Source: Fimbriimonadaceae bacterium
GTDB lineage: Bacteria > Armatimonadota > Fimbriimonadia > Fimbriimonadales > Fimbriimonadaceae
Length of the DNA: 64,000 bases
Direction of reading: 5' to 3'
Assembly (NCBI GenBank): GCA_022843485.1
Contig: JALHNM010000001.1
Span: forward strand, 434,001-498,000
Part shown: positions 51,666-60,667 of the stretch, piece by piece
Position numbering within the stretch: the stretch's first letter is position 1
How the letters are laid out: each line of letters starts with the position of its first letter
Notes under the pieces: model-generated
Seen by the model: only the letters and a program-made list of their open reading frames with translations
Database searches by the model: none
Told to the model about the DNA's origin: nothing
Translations under genes and position numbers: made by a program

Positions 51666-52925
51666 TTACGCTCGGGTGTAGGGCCGCAAGGCGAGGGTGA
51701 CGTTGTGGCCACCGAAGCCGAACGAGTTCGTGAGGCAGAGCCCGATCGGGGCGGGCCGGGCTGTGTTGGGCACGTAGTCGAGGTCGCAGTCCGGGTCGGG
51801 GGTCGTGTAGTTGATCGTGGGCGGTGCGAGCTGGTCTCGCATGGCGAGGATGCAGACGAGGGCCTCGATCGCGCCCGCCGCCCCGAGGGTGTGGCCGATC
51901 ATCGACTTCGTGCTGCTGATCGGGATGCGGTAGGCGTGGTCGCCGAGGACCCGCTTGAGGGCGTGCGTCTCGGTGCGGTCGTTGAGCGGGGTGCTGGTGC
52001 CGTGGGCGTTCACGTAGGTGACGTCCTCGGGGCGAGCCTCCGCGTGGCGGAGGGCCTTGGTCATCGAGCGGACGGCTCCGTCTCCGTCAGGGTCGGGGGC
52101 GGTGATGTGGTGGGCGTCGGCGCTCATCCCATAGCCGACGACCTCGGCGTGGATCGTGGCTCCCCGGGCTTGGGCGAAGGCGAGGTCCTCGAGCATCAGC
52201 ACGGCCGCCCCTTCGCCGATGAGGAACCCGTCGCGGTCTTTGTCGAACGGTCGGGACGCGGTCGTGGGGTTGTCGTTGTTCGTGGTCATGGCCCGGGCGG
52301 CCGAGAAGGCAGCGATCCCGATCGGGTTGATCGGGGCCTCGGCCCCGCCGGCGAGCATCGCCACCGCGTCGCCTCTTTGGATCATGCGGAAGGCCGTACC
52401 GATCGCGTCCGCCCCGGTGGAGCAGGCCGACACGATGCACGTGTTGGGCCCCTTGAGCTTGTTCAGGATCGAGACGTAGCCGCTCGCCATGTCCGGGATG
52501 ATGTAGGGCACCCAGAAGGGCGAGACTCGGGAGGGGCCCTCCAGGTGCAGCTTCTTGGTCTGCTCGCCCATCGTCTCGAGCCCGCCGATGCCGGAGCCGA
52601 TGAGCACACCTGTCTCCAGGCGCACCTCGTCGTCGTCCGGGAATCCGGCGTGGTCGAGGGCCATGCGGGCGCCCGCCGCCGAGAAGGCCATGAAGCGGTC
52701 GACTCGTCGGGCGTCTTTCTTGTCGAGCCAGTCCTCAGGGTCGAAGTCCTTGACTTCGGCGGCGATCGTCGTCGCGTAGCCGGTCGGATCCATCAAAGTG
52801 ATCCGACCGCCCCCGGTCTCGCCCGCGACCATGCGCGGCCAAAACGCCTCGACTCCGGTGCCGAGCGGAGTAACGGCACCGTAGCCGGTGACGACCACGC
52901 GGCCGGAGGGGCCTGGGAGCGTCAT
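51666..52925 (-). CDS. fabF: 3-oxoacyl-ACP synthase II
   Basis: 419 residues. Condensing enzyme for fatty-acid elongation. The catalytic triad is present: Cys in VSACSTGADAIG, His in NAHGTSTPLND, His in GHTLGAAGAIEA. N-terminal VVVTGYGAVTPLG is typical. It is downstream of acpP by 12 bases in a four-gene fab cluster. The end lies 49 bases from the yvcK operon start on the same strand. Confidence 0.96.
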   Translation of the reverse strand: MTLPGPSGRVVVTGYGAVTPLGTGVEAFWPRMVAGETGGGRITLMDPTGYATTIAAEVKDFDPEDWLDKKDARRVDRFMAFSAAGARMALDHAGFPDDDEVRLETGVLIGSGIGGLETMGEQTKKLHLEGPSRVSPFWVPYIIPDMASGYVSILNKLKGPNTCIVSACSTGADAIGTAFRMIQRGDAVAMLAGGAEAPINPIGIAAFSAARAMTTNNDNPTTASRPFDKDRDGFLIGEGAAVLMLEDLAFAQARGATIHAEVVGYGMSADAHHITAPDPDGDGAVRSMTKALRHAEARPEDVTYVNAHGTSTPLNDRTETHALKRVLGDHAYRIPISSTKSMIGHTLGAAGAIEALVCILAMRDQLAPPTINYTTPDPDCDLDYVPNTARPAPIGLCLTNSFGFGGHNVTLALRPYTRA

Positions 52926-52937
52926 CTGATCGTAGTC

Positions 52938-53177
52938 CTAGCTCGACTTGCCTTCGATGTACTTCACGGCGTCGCCGACCGACTTCATGTTCGGGACGTC
53001 GTCGTCGGGGATGTCGATGCCGAACTCTTCCTCGAGGGCCATGACGAGTTCGACGACGTCGAGAGAGTCGGCCCCAAGATCGTCGGTGAACGAAGCGGTC
53101 TCGATGACCTCGTTCTCGTTGACTCCGAGCTCCTCGCAGGTGACTTTCTTCACCCGCTCCAGAATCGTTGCTGACAT
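52938..53177 (-). CDS. acpP: Acyl carrier protein
   Basis: 79 residues. The phosphopantetheine attachment Ser is in [20 protein letters not shown]. Carries growing acyl chains for FabD, FabG and FabF, whose genes flank it. TAAGGT (53188-53193 on the minus strand) lies 10 bases before the ATG, so it may have its own promoter in addition to readthrough from fabG. Confidence 0.97.
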   Translation of the reverse strand: MSATILERVKKVTCEELGVNENEVIETASFTDDLGADSLDVVELVMALEEEFGIDIPDDDVPNMKSVGDAVKYIEGKSS

Positions 53178-53270
53178 GCTGGTCTGTACCTTACCGCCCC
53201 CGGTGGGGCGCTGATCTGCGCATATTACACGAAAGGCGCCCCCAGTGGTTTCATCGGGCCGCGCGGGGGC

Positions 53271-53999
53271 CTAAAGGGTGAGGCCTCCGTCGACGACGAG
53301 GGTCTGGCCGGTGACGTACGCGGCCTCCTCGGAGGCGAGGAAAAGGACGGCCCCGGCGATGTCGCCAGGGGTCCCCAGCCGGCCGAGGGGGGCCGTCTTC
53401 ACGACCTGGTCTCGGAACTCGGCGGGGAGGTCGGCCGTCATGTCGGTCTCGATGAACCCGGGGGCCACCGCGTTGCAGGTCACGCCGCGCGCGCCCAGCT
53501 CCTTAGCTACGGACTTGGTCAGGCCGATGAGCCCGGCCTTGCTCGCGGCATAGTTCGCCTGGCCCGCGGCCCCGCCGAGCCCCACAATGCTGGTCACGTT
53601 CACGACCCGCCCCCAACGGGCCTTCATCATGCCCTTGGTTACCGCCCGCGTGCACAGGAACGCGCCCCGAAGGTTGACGGTCAGGACGCGGTCCCAATCG
53701 TCGTCCTTCATCCGCAGGAGAAGCGTGTCGCGGGTGACGCCCGCATTGTTCACGAGGATCTGGACCACGCCGAGGTCGGCCTCGACCTGGGAGAAGACCG
53801 CCTCGACCTGGGCCGAGTCGCCCACGTCGCAGGCGTACGCCCGGGCGCCGGGAATGAGCGAAGCGGTCGCCTCGGCGTTCGCGAGGGTCGTGGCGAGGCA
53901 GGCGACCAGGGCCCCTTCGGCCCCAAAACGGACGGCGACCTCGCGGCCGATCCCGCGGCTGGCCCCGGTCACGACTACGACTCTGCCTTCGAACCTCAC
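53271..53999 (-). CDS. fabG: 3-oxoacyl-ACP reductase
   Basis: 242 residues from GTG 53999. SDR fold: VTGASRGIGREV (NADPH site), NNAGVTRD, catalytic Ser/Tyr/Lys in NVTSIVGLGG ... YAASKAGLIG, and C-terminal FLASEEAAYVTGQTLVVDGG. Reduces the 3-oxoacyl intermediate. It is coupled to fabD by GTGA. The frame extends upstream into fabD but without function. Confidence 0.95.
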   Translation of the reverse strand: MRFEGRVVVVTGASRGIGREVAVRFGAEGALVACLATTLANAEATASLIPGARAYACDVGDSAQVEAVFSQVEADLGVVQILVNNAGVTRDTLLLRMKDDDWDRVLTVNLRGAFLCTRAVTKGMMKARWGRVVNVTSIVGLGGAAGQANYAASKAGLIGLTKSVAKELGARGVTCNAVAPGFIETDMTADLPAEFRDQVVKTAPLGRLGTPGDIAGAVLFLASEEAAYVTGQTLVVDGGLTL

Positions 54000-54943
54000 G
54001 CCGGCACCTCCGCGAGTTGGGAGAGGGTCTCGTCGAGGGTGGCGAGGTCGACGACTCGAAGGGTACGCACGCCGGCCACGGTGCGCTTGACGAGGCCGCC
54101 GAGGACCTCGCCGACCCCGCACTCCACCACAGTCGTCACCCCGTCGCGAGCCATCGCGACGACGCTCTCGGCCCAGCGCACGGGAGAGACGAGCTGCCGC
54201 TCGAGGAGGCCCGGCCAGGCGGCGGACTCCGATACTGGGGAGGCCGTGACGTTCGCGTAGACCGGCACTTTCTGGGTATGGCCGTCGAACGGAGCGGCGC
54301 GTAGGGCCTCGCCCAAGCTCGCGCTGGCGTCGGCCATCAGGGGGCTGTGGAAAGCGCCGCTGACGTTGAGTGGGAGCACCCTCTTCGCCCCGCGCTCGAC
54401 GAGGAGGGCGCTCGCGCGCTGGACGGCGTCGAGGTCCCCGCTCACCACGACCTGCCCCGGGCTGTTGTCGTTCGCGACGACGCAGACCCCCGGGCCACCG
54501 GCGTCGGTGCAGGCCTGCTCGACTTCGGCCCTGTCCATCCCGAGCACGGCCGCCATCCCCCCGGGGCGGTCGGTCCCGCAGGCGGCCATGAGGCGCCCCC
54601 GCTCCTGCACGAGCAGGGCCCCGTCCGCCACGCCGAGGGCTCCGGCGGCGACCACGGCCGCGTACTCGCCGACGCTGTGTCCGGCGAAGGCGCTGGGATC
54701 CCGACCGAACCGCTCGCGAAGCGCTGCCCAGGCCGCGAGCCCGCACGTGTAGAGGGCGAGTTGGGCGTTGTCGGTCCGGCGGAGGGTCTCCTCGTCAGCC
54801 TCGAAGCAGAGGGCTCGGAGGTCGGTGCCCGTCGCTTGGGAGACCTCTTCGAAGACGTCCTGGGCGGACTTCGTCTGCGAGTCGAGATCCCGGCCCATGC
54901 CCGGTCGCTGCGAGCCTTGCCCCGGGAACACTACGGCGATCAT
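53996..54943 (-). CDS. fabD: Malonyl-CoA:ACP transacylase
   Basis: 315 residues. FPGQGSQRPGMG at the N-terminus and the active-site Ser in AGHSVGEYAA; Arg in the LVQERGRLM segment contacts the malonyl group. Loads malonyl onto ACP. First gene of the fabD-fabG-acpP-fabF cluster; fabH and plsX are not in the window. TACAGT lies 7 bases before the ATG (leaderless). Confidence 0.95.
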   Translation of the reverse strand: MIAVVFPGQGSQRPGMGRDLDSQTKSAQDVFEEVSQATGTDLRALCFEADEETLRRTDNAQLALYTCGLAAWAALRERFGRDPSAFAGHSVGEYAAVVAAGALGVADGALLVQERGRLMAACGTDRPGGMAAVLGMDRAEVEQACTDAGGPGVCVVANDNSPGQVVVSGDLDAVQRASALLVERGAKRVLPLNVSGAFHSPLMADASASLGEALRAAPFDGHTQKVPVYANVTASPVSESAAWPGLLERQLVSPVRWAESVVAMARDGVTTVVECGVGEVLGGLVKRTVAGVRTLRVVDLATLDETLSQLAEVPA

Positions 54944-54950
54944 GGCGGAG

Positions 54951-54956
54951 ACTGTA
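54951..54956 (-). promoter_or_regulatory. -10 element TACAGT of the fab cluster
   Basis: TACAGT, 7 bases before the fabD ATG, with no Shine-Dalgarno. It lies in the 43-base gap after galT. Confidence 0.55.
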
Positions 54957-54986
54957 CCTTCGGGCGACCGACGGGGGTGGCAGGGG

Positions 54987-55973
54987 TTAGCGGCCAGGGT
55001 TCGAGGACGTGGCCAGGTCGCGCAGGCGGGCAGCAGCGTCTTCGGGCGGGACGTCTAGGATGAAGGTCCCCGCCCCCGACTCGCACCCGGCGAGGTACTT
55101 GAGCCGGTGGGAGGTACGGAGGGCGGGATAGAACTCCACGTGGAGGCACGCGTACTCGTGGCCGGGTTCGGTGGGCGCCTGGTGGACCACCATCATCGAC
55201 GGCATCGGTCGCCCGTGCAGGCCGTCGAGGGAGCGCGACACGACGTGGACAGCCTCGGCGAGGGCGTCGAGGTCGGCCCATGTCGTCTCCGCTAGCGAGG
55301 GGAGGTGGCGTTTCGGCACGACGTAGGTCTCGAACGGCCACCGGGCGAAGGTGGGCACGACGGCACAGAATCGGTCGTTCTCCCAGACGGTCCGTTCGCC
55401 CGACGCCCGTTCCTCGGCGAGCCAGTCTTGGACGAGCGAGCGGCCGGTGGCTTCGAAGTGCTCGCGCTCGGCGGCGAGCTCGCGGGCCGGGACGGGGGGC
55501 ACGAACGGGAACCCGTACACCTGGCCGTGGGGGTGGCTCAACGTGACTCCGATCTCGCGGCCCCGGTTCTCGAAGGCGAGGACGTAGCGCACGTCGGCCC
55601 GGGCGCCGAGTTCGACCGTCCGGTGGCGCCAGACGCGGGTCAGCTTCCGCACCTGACTCAGCGGCAGGGTCGAGAGGGAGGCGTCGTGGTCGGGGCTGTA
55701 GCAGACGACCTCGCACACACCCGCCCCCGCGGCGACGGGCGAGAGGCTCGAACCAGGGGAGTCGGGAGCGGCGGCCCGGGCGTCGAACGCGGGGAAGCGG
55801 TTCTCGAAGACGGCCACGTCGTAGGTCTCGCGGGGGACTTCGGTCTCGAACCCGCCCGGCCGGGTCGGGCAGAGCGGGCAGAAGTCCGGGGGTGGGTGGA
55901 ACGTCCGGTCCTGGCGGTGACTCGCGAGGACGACCCACTCGCGCAAGAAGGGGTGCCACCGCAACTCGGACAT
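54987..55973 (-). CDS. galT: Galactose-1-phosphate uridylyltransferase
   Basis: 328 residues. Active site HPHGQ (LSHPHGQVYGFP), zinc site CPLCPTRPGG near residue 34, and the C-terminal HVEFYPALR segment. Part of the Leloir galactose pathway; galK and galE are not in the window. TACACC lies 6 bases before the ATG. It sits at the start of the minus-strand run leading to the fab cluster. Confidence 0.95.
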   Translation of the reverse strand: MSELRWHPFLREWVVLASHRQDRTFHPPPDFCPLCPTRPGGFETEVPRETYDVAVFENRFPAFDARAAAPDSPGSSLSPVAAGAGVCEVVCYSPDHDASLSTLPLSQVRKLTRVWRHRTVELGARADVRYVLAFENRGREIGVTLSHPHGQVYGFPFVPPVPARELAAEREHFEATGRSLVQDWLAEERASGERTVWENDRFCAVVPTFARWPFETYVVPKRHLPSLAETTWADLDALAEAVHVVSRSLDGLHGRPMPSMMVVHQAPTEPGHEYACLHVEFYPALRTSHRLKYLAGCESGAGTFILDVPPEDAAARLRDLATSSNPGR

Positions 55974-56036
55974 TCCCTGGGTGTACCCCCCCTGCCGCTT
56001 GGGCCGGTGATCGGACCGGGGTCGGAAGGGCCTAGA

Positions 56037-56055
56037 TTTAACATCCGCTTAACAT
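56037..56055 (+). promoter_or_regulatory. Candidate Pho box (tandem TTAACAT repeats)
   Basis: TTTAACAT (56037-56044), 3 bases, CTTAACAT (56048-56055): two near-identical 8-mers repeating every 11 bases. Pho boxes of cyanobacteria have this 8-3-8 shape with TTAA cores, and Bacillus PhoP sites are TTAACA repeats on an 11-base period. AAGAAT (56064-56069), 8 bases downstream, could be the -10. The operon downstream includes a phytase. The rest of the 131-base gap shows only AGGAA just before the pseudopilin ATG. Confidence 0.55.
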
Positions 56056-56104
56056 GACGGAAGAAGAATGCTCGGTCGGATAGAGGCACTCTCTAGGAAC
56101 CGTT

Positions 56105-56949
56105 ATGCGTAAAGCGTTCACCCTCATCGAGCTCTTGGTGGTCATTGCGATCATCGCTATCCTTGCGGCGATCCTGTTCCCGGTCTTCGCCCAAGCCAAG
56201 CAGGCGGCGAAGCAGACTGAGAACTTGAGCAACCTCAAGCAGCTCGGGATCGCGGGTCAGCTCTACGCCGGCGACCACGACGACTGCCTTCCGGCGGACG
56301 CGAAGTCCGGCGGCAACCCGCAGTGGGGCAGCTACTACTGGATGTTCCTGCTGAAGCCGTACGTGAAGACGGCCCCGGCGGACGCCACGCAGTCGGCCAA
56401 GGGCTTCTTCTGGTCGCCGCTCGCCCCCGGGAACAACCCGCAGTCTCTCAGCGGGAGCCGCGCCCGGCGGATCTGGCCCGAGCCGGCCAAGAGCTGGGGT
56501 CTGGAGTGCTGGAACCCCCGCGGCAAGAACGTCGCGAACTGTAACGACATCCGGTATTGGACGACGTACTCGATGAACGAGCACATCCACCGCGACAACG
56601 GGGCCCTGAGCCTGACCGCCTGGCAGGAACCGGCCGTGTCGTTCTTCCTCCTTGAGGCGCGGACAGCGAGATCGAGGGCGACGAACTCGACGAGCTCTAC
56701 AGCCGCACGCTGAACTGCCCGAACTACCCCGACCCGGACAACGCCGACGCGACCCAGGGCGGTCACAACGGCGGCACGACGATCTCCTACCTCGACGGTC
56801 ACGCCAAGTGGAGAAAGACGATCTGGGGCCCGCGAGGCCAGTGCAGCGTGGACGCCTCGGGCACCCCGCTCCTCGTCTTCCCGCCGACGACCGACGGCCT
56901 TGACAACAACACGTTCGTCAAGGGCTGGACGACCACCTTCACGAACTGA
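56105..56949 (+). pseudogene. Type II pseudopilin (H-X9-DG), frameshifted near 56660
   Basis: Prepilin-type N-terminus [20 protein letters not shown], then [20 protein letters not shown] and LYAGDHDD, the usual Armatimonadota style. The uninterrupted reading ends at 56713 (202 residues). The other frame from about 56662 to the TGA at 56947 reads [20 protein letters not shown] and then HNGGTTISYLDG, the H-X9-DG motif that closes this family. One base missing around 56659-56662 explains the break, giving about 281 residues when repaired. The protein would be cleaved by a prepilin peptidase and built into a secretion pseudopilus. The start has AGGAA 6 bases upstream. The phytase gene follows after 8 bases. 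Confidence 0.85.
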
Positions 56950-56957
56950 CCCAAACG

Positions 56958-58034
56958 ATGACCACCCGATTGTGGGCGGCGAGCGCGGCGACGGCCGCGC
57001 TCGTCGCCGTTAGCCTCGCCCCCGCCGTCAGCCAGGACGGCCCGGAACCCCGACCGCGCCCACAACTCCTCCCGGCGCTTGCGACGGCAGCGGTCCCGCA
57101 CGACGCCGACGACCCGGCGATCTGGGTCCACCCTACCGATCCGGCGAAGAGCTTGATCCTGGGGACGGACAAGATCGAGACCACGGGCGGGATCTACGTC
57201 TTCGACCTTGAAGGCAAGCTCGTCCAGTCGATCACCGGTCTCGACCGACCGAACAACGTCGATGTCCGTCCGGACTTCGACCTGGGCGGGAAGACCGTCG
57301 ACCTCGCGGTGGCGACCGAGCGGGGCGGGCGGCGCCTGCTCGTCTGGGCGATCGACCGCGAGACCGGCCGCCTCACGGACGTCACGGGCTCGACCAAGGT
57401 CTTCACCGACCGCACCGGGGAGGAAGGGGCGCCGATGGGCGTCGCACTCTACCGGCGGCCGACGGACGGGGCCATCTACGCAGTCGTGAGCTCCAAGACC
57501 GGCCCCACCGAGCGCTACCTCCACCAGTACCGCCTCGTCGAAGAGGGAGGGAAGGTGGACGTCCGGTTCATCCGGGCGTTCGGCAAGTTCAGCGGCCAGG
57601 GCGAGATCGAGGCGCTCGCGGTGGACGATGAGACGGGCATGCTCTACGCGAGCGACGAGGGCGCCGGGATCCGCAAGTACGCCGCCGGCCCCGACGTCGA
57701 GAACGCGAACCGAGAACTCGGGTTCTTCGGGCAGGACGGCTACACCGGGGACCGCGAGGGCCTTGCGATCCTTCCGACCGGGCCGGGCAAGGGGTGGCTC
57801 CTCAACTCCGACCAGATCGACGGCGGGAGCGAGGTCCACGTGTACCGCCGGGAAGAGGGCAACGCACCGGTCAAGGTCTTCACGACCGGGGCCGACGCCA
57901 CCGATGGGATCGAGGTCTACGCCGGTTACCTCGGCGAGCGGTTCCCCGAAGGGATCCTCGTCATGATGAACAGTACCGAGCGCAACTTTCTCGTGTACGA
58001 CCTGCGCCAGGTTCGAGCCGGCCTGGCCGATTGA
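56958..58034 (+). CDS. Beta-propeller 3-phytase
   Basis: 358 residues. Signal peptide (LWAASAATAALVAVSLAPAVS). Beta-propeller phytase signatures: DDPAIWVHPTDPAKSLILGT, GGIYVFDLEGKLVQS, DRPNNVDVRPDF, GEIEALAVDDETGMLYASDE and GDREGLAIL, with many Asp/Glu for calcium binding. It releases phosphate from phytate outside the cytoplasm. It begins 9 bases after the pseudopilin stop, so the two share a transcript downstream of the candidate Pho box. Confidence 0.93.
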   Translation: MTTRLWAASAATAALVAVSLAPAVSQDGPEPRPRPQLLPALATAAVPHDADDPAIWVHPTDPAKSLILGTDKIETTGGIYVFDLEGKLVQSITGLDRPNNVDVRPDFDLGGKTVDLAVATERGGRRLLVWAIDRETGRLTDVTGSTKVFTDRTGEEGAPMGVALYRRPTDGAIYAVVSSKTGPTERYLHQYRLVEEGGKVDVRFIRAFGKFSGQGEIEALAVDDETGMLYASDEGAGIRKYAAGPDVENANRELGFFGQDGYTGDREGLAILPTGPGKGWLLNSDQIDGGSEVHVYRREEGNAPVKVFTTGADATDGIEVYAGYLGERFPEGILVMMNSTERNFLVYDLRQVRAGLAD

Positions 58035-58073
58035 CCGGGGCGGCTGGGGCGTCGTGGCCATACTGAGGCCACG

Positions 58074-58580
58074 ATGCCCCGCATGATCTCCGACCGCCTC
58101 GCCGAGATGCTCACCCGCCAGATTCAGAGCGAGCTCTCGGCCCACATGAACTATTACGGGATCGCGATTTGGTTCCGTCGCCAGAGCCTAGACCGCTGGG
58201 CGAAGCTCTTCATGAACCAGTCGATCGAAGAGGCCCAGCACGCGGCCAAGATCATGCGGTTCCTGGACGATAACGACGTCGACTACGACCTGCCGAACAT
58301 CGGTCCTTCGTCGACCTCGTACGCGAACGCCGCCGCCGCGGTGGCCGCCGCCGCCGCGAGCGAGAAGAAGGTGAGCGGGGAGTTCCGCGACATGGCCAGG
58401 GCCTCGCTCGAGGAGTCGGACGCCACCGCCCACCAGTTCCTGCAGTGGTTCATCGAGGAGCAGGTCGAGGAGGAGGCGAAGATGGCCAAGCTGGCCGACC
58501 TCGTCGCGAGCGGCGTGAACCTGTTCCAGGCCGAGCCGCTCCTCGACTCGTTCGAGGAAGAGGAAGAAGGCGAGGACTGA
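58074..58580 (+). CDS. Bacterial ferritin (FtnA type)
   Basis: 168 residues. Four-helix ferritin: RQIQSELSAHMNYYGIAIWF, then MNQSIEEAQHAAKIMRFL with the ferroxidase Glu and His, and the last helix FLQWFIEEQVEEEAKMAKL with paired Glu. An Ala-rich helix (about 85-97) and an acidic tail (EEEEEGED) are unusual additions. Stores iron as a 24-mer. CATACT lies 9 bases before the ATG. Convergent with the next gene (3 bases between). Confidence 0.9.
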   Translation: MPRMISDRLAEMLTRQIQSELSAHMNYYGIAIWFRRQSLDRWAKLFMNQSIEEAQHAAKIMRFLDDNDVDYDLPNIGPSSTSYANAAAAVAAAAASEKKVSGEFRDMARASLEESDATAHQFLQWFIEEQVEEEAKMAKLADLVASGVNLFQAEPLLDSFEEEEEGED

Positions 58581-58583
58581 CCG

Positions 58584-59465
58584 TCACTCGAGCGCGCTAA
58601 GGGCGGCGTCCGTGCCGCCCGGGGCCTCGGGGATGAGCTCGACGACGGGGACGCCCTCCCAACGGGCCCGGTCGAGGCCCCCTTCCGCGACCCGGAACAG
58701 CTTCCCGACCCGGTCTCCGGGCGTGAGGGTGGCGCCGAGGAGCACCTCGTTCGCGAGCGAGAACAAGAGGCGCTCGGCGGCGGTCTGGACGGCTGGGCCG
58801 ACCCCATCGATCTCGACCTCGGGCCGGGCGAACTTGACGAGACCCGCGGTGTGGAGCGTGAGCCCGCCCGTGCTCGGCAGGACCTTGACGTCCACAAGGT
58901 CTTGGACCGCGACCGGCTGCCCTGGAGTCCGGGGGCTCAAGACCTCGTCCGGCAACCGGTAGAGCTGGGCGAGGGGGTCGGCCACGAGCCCGTCCGCAAG
59001 GTCCGCCGCCCGCTTGACGAGACCGAGCAAGAAATCGAGCGCGGGGTAGACGCGCGGGTCGTGGGCTTCGAACGTGAACTGAAGGATCGACCAGGTCGCC
59101 TGGGCCCGGCGGCGCGCTTCTTCGTTCAGCGTCGCGGCGATGCGGGTTCGCAGCATCGCCTCCGGGTCGTAGCCCGCCTCCTCCTTCGAGAGCACCCGCA
59201 GCTTGAGCACGGTGCGCCGGTCCGGGTCGGCCAGGCCGTAGACGCCCCGCTCGAGCGGCCTGGCGAGCGAGTCTTTGTCCCGCTCTGGGGTGACCGGTAC
59301 TCCAAACCCGGCCACTGCCCCTTCTGCACCCTTCGGGTTGACGATTTGGAGCAGGCTGGGGAGGGGCATCCGGGCGGCGAGGACGGACAGGTAGAAGTCC
59401 CGGCTGATCCCGAACCCGGGTGTCTTGGGTTTCCCGGGCAGGAGGTCGCGGAGGCGGTACCTCAC
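58584..59465 (-). CDS. Protein of unknown function downstream of the HTTM genes
   Basis: 293 residues from GTG 59465, coupled to the upstream HTTM gene by GTGA. Mixed alpha/beta, no signal peptide, with AARMPLPSLLQIVNPKGAEG, RRAQATWSILQFTFEAHDPR and AERLLFSLANEVLLGATLTP. I recognise no family. Its place as the third gene of the HTTM group suggests a related role. A longer frame to 59732 lies antisense or out of register with the HTTM gene and is not used. Confidence 0.65.
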   Translation of the reverse strand: MRYRLRDLLPGKPKTPGFGISRDFYLSVLAARMPLPSLLQIVNPKGAEGAVAGFGVPVTPERDKDSLARPLERGVYGLADPDRRTVLKLRVLSKEEAGYDPEAMLRTRIAATLNEEARRRAQATWSILQFTFEAHDPRVYPALDFLLGLVKRAADLADGLVADPLAQLYRLPDEVLSPRTPGQPVAVQDLVDVKVLPSTGGLTLHTAGLVKFARPEVEIDGVGPAVQTAAERLLFSLANEVLLGATLTPGDRVGKLFRVAEGGLDRARWEGVPVVELIPEAPGGTDAALSALE

Positions 59466-60667
59466 GGGACCCTCGCGGGCGCCCGGTCGGGGTCGGCGAC
59501 GAGCGGCTTCTCGTTCGGCTGCCCGCAGGCGTCGCGCAGGAGCCTCGCCCAAAGGGGCGGCACCAGCCACAGCGCCCAGGCCCCCGGCGAGCGGGCCAGG
59601 GTCGCACGGGCGAGGTCGGCCGGGGCCCCGTCTTCGGTCTGGGCCGACATCCCGGGGGTCTCTCCCCGTCGGTACTCGACCTTGTCGAAGGCGTCGAGGG
59701 CCTGGAGCGCCCGAAGCGGGCCCGGCTGCCACGCGAGGCCTTTAGACGAGAGCGCGACCACCTTGCGTCCCGGCGCCCGGGCCGCGAGCCGCCGCCACCA
59801 GGCCGCGACCTCCTCGCCCGAGTAGAACGCCACGTAGGTGCTGACCATGATCCACCCGAACAGGGGGATGTTGAACCGGTACTCGATCCCGGCGTGGAGG
59901 AGTACGCCTGCCAGCAGCACCCACTTGCGGAGGGGCCGGGCGAAGACCAGGGTCGCGAGGGCGAGCTCGACGAGAAGGGTGCCGTAGGTCGTGATCTGGA
60001 CGAACGGGGTCTGGTCGACGAAGGCGGGTACGGGGAAACGGTCGAACTCGTGGAGTTGGGGGACGTACCAGGTGGCGGTGCCGTCGCGCCAGGCGGGGCC
60101 GTACCATTTGTGCCAAACCGTGGTGAAGTAGACGATCGCGACTTGGAACTGGGCGAGGCGCTGCGGCCAGAGCGAGACGGGGGCCGGCTCAGCGGGGGCG
60201 GTGCCCCGCCAGAGCCCGATCACCCGGTCGAGCGAGAGCGCGGCCCCGCTCGGGGCCACCATCACGATGAACGCCATGGCCCGCAGGAGCGTGTCGCCGC
60301 TGTGGAGGACGTCCGGCGTCCGGTGGTGGAAGCTCACCATCAGCACGAACATCGCCACGCTTGCGACCCGGGTCCAGAGCCCGAGGGTGGTCAGCAGGCA
60401 GGCGACAAGGAGGAGGACGTAGAGGGTCGCGGTGAGGCCCGGGTCGGTGACCCCGCTCAGGAGGTTGAGGCGGGGGATCCCCTCCGCCCACCGCTCCGCG
60501 AACCAGGCCGGGTAGAAGCCGCGCTCGGTGAACCAGGCGTCGAAGTCGAGCGCGATCAGCAGGAAGTTGACGAGCGCGAGGCTGGCCGTAAGGATACGGA
60601 TCAGCCCGAGGGTCACGGGCGAGCCGAAGCCGAACAGGGCCTCGTCGATCCGCTTGAGCGCGGTCAC
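59462..60667 (-). CDS. HTTM-domain (gamma-carboxylase-like) membrane protein
   Basis: 401 residues from GTG 60667. At least seven membrane helices; hallmarks are LIRILTASLALVNFLLIALD, FHHRTPDVLHSGDTLLRAMAF and VAIVYFTTVWHKWYGPAW, which match the HTTM domain shared with vitamin K-dependent gamma-carboxylase. The key His/Lys region (TVWHKWYG) is conserved. Bacterial members have unknown substrates. Overlaps both neighbours by four bases (GTGA at each end). Confidence 0.85.
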   Translation of the reverse strand: MTALKRIDEALFGFGSPVTLGLIRILTASLALVNFLLIALDFDAWFTERGFYPAWFAERWAEGIPRLNLLSGVTDPGLTATLYVLLLVACLLTTLGLWTRVASVAMFVLMVSFHHRTPDVLHSGDTLLRAMAFIVMVAPSGAALSLDRVIGLWRGTAPAEPAPVSLWPQRLAQFQVAIVYFTTVWHKWYGPAWRDGTATWYVPQLHEFDRFPVPAFVDQTPFVQITTYGTLLVELALATLVFARPLRKWVLLAGVLLHAGIEYRFNIPLFGWIMVSTYVAFYSGEEVAAWWRRLAARAPGRKVVALSSKGLAWQPGPLRALQALDAFDKVEYRRGETPGMSAQTEDGAPADLARATLARSPGAWALWLVPPLWARLLRDACGQPNEKPLVADPDRAPARVP

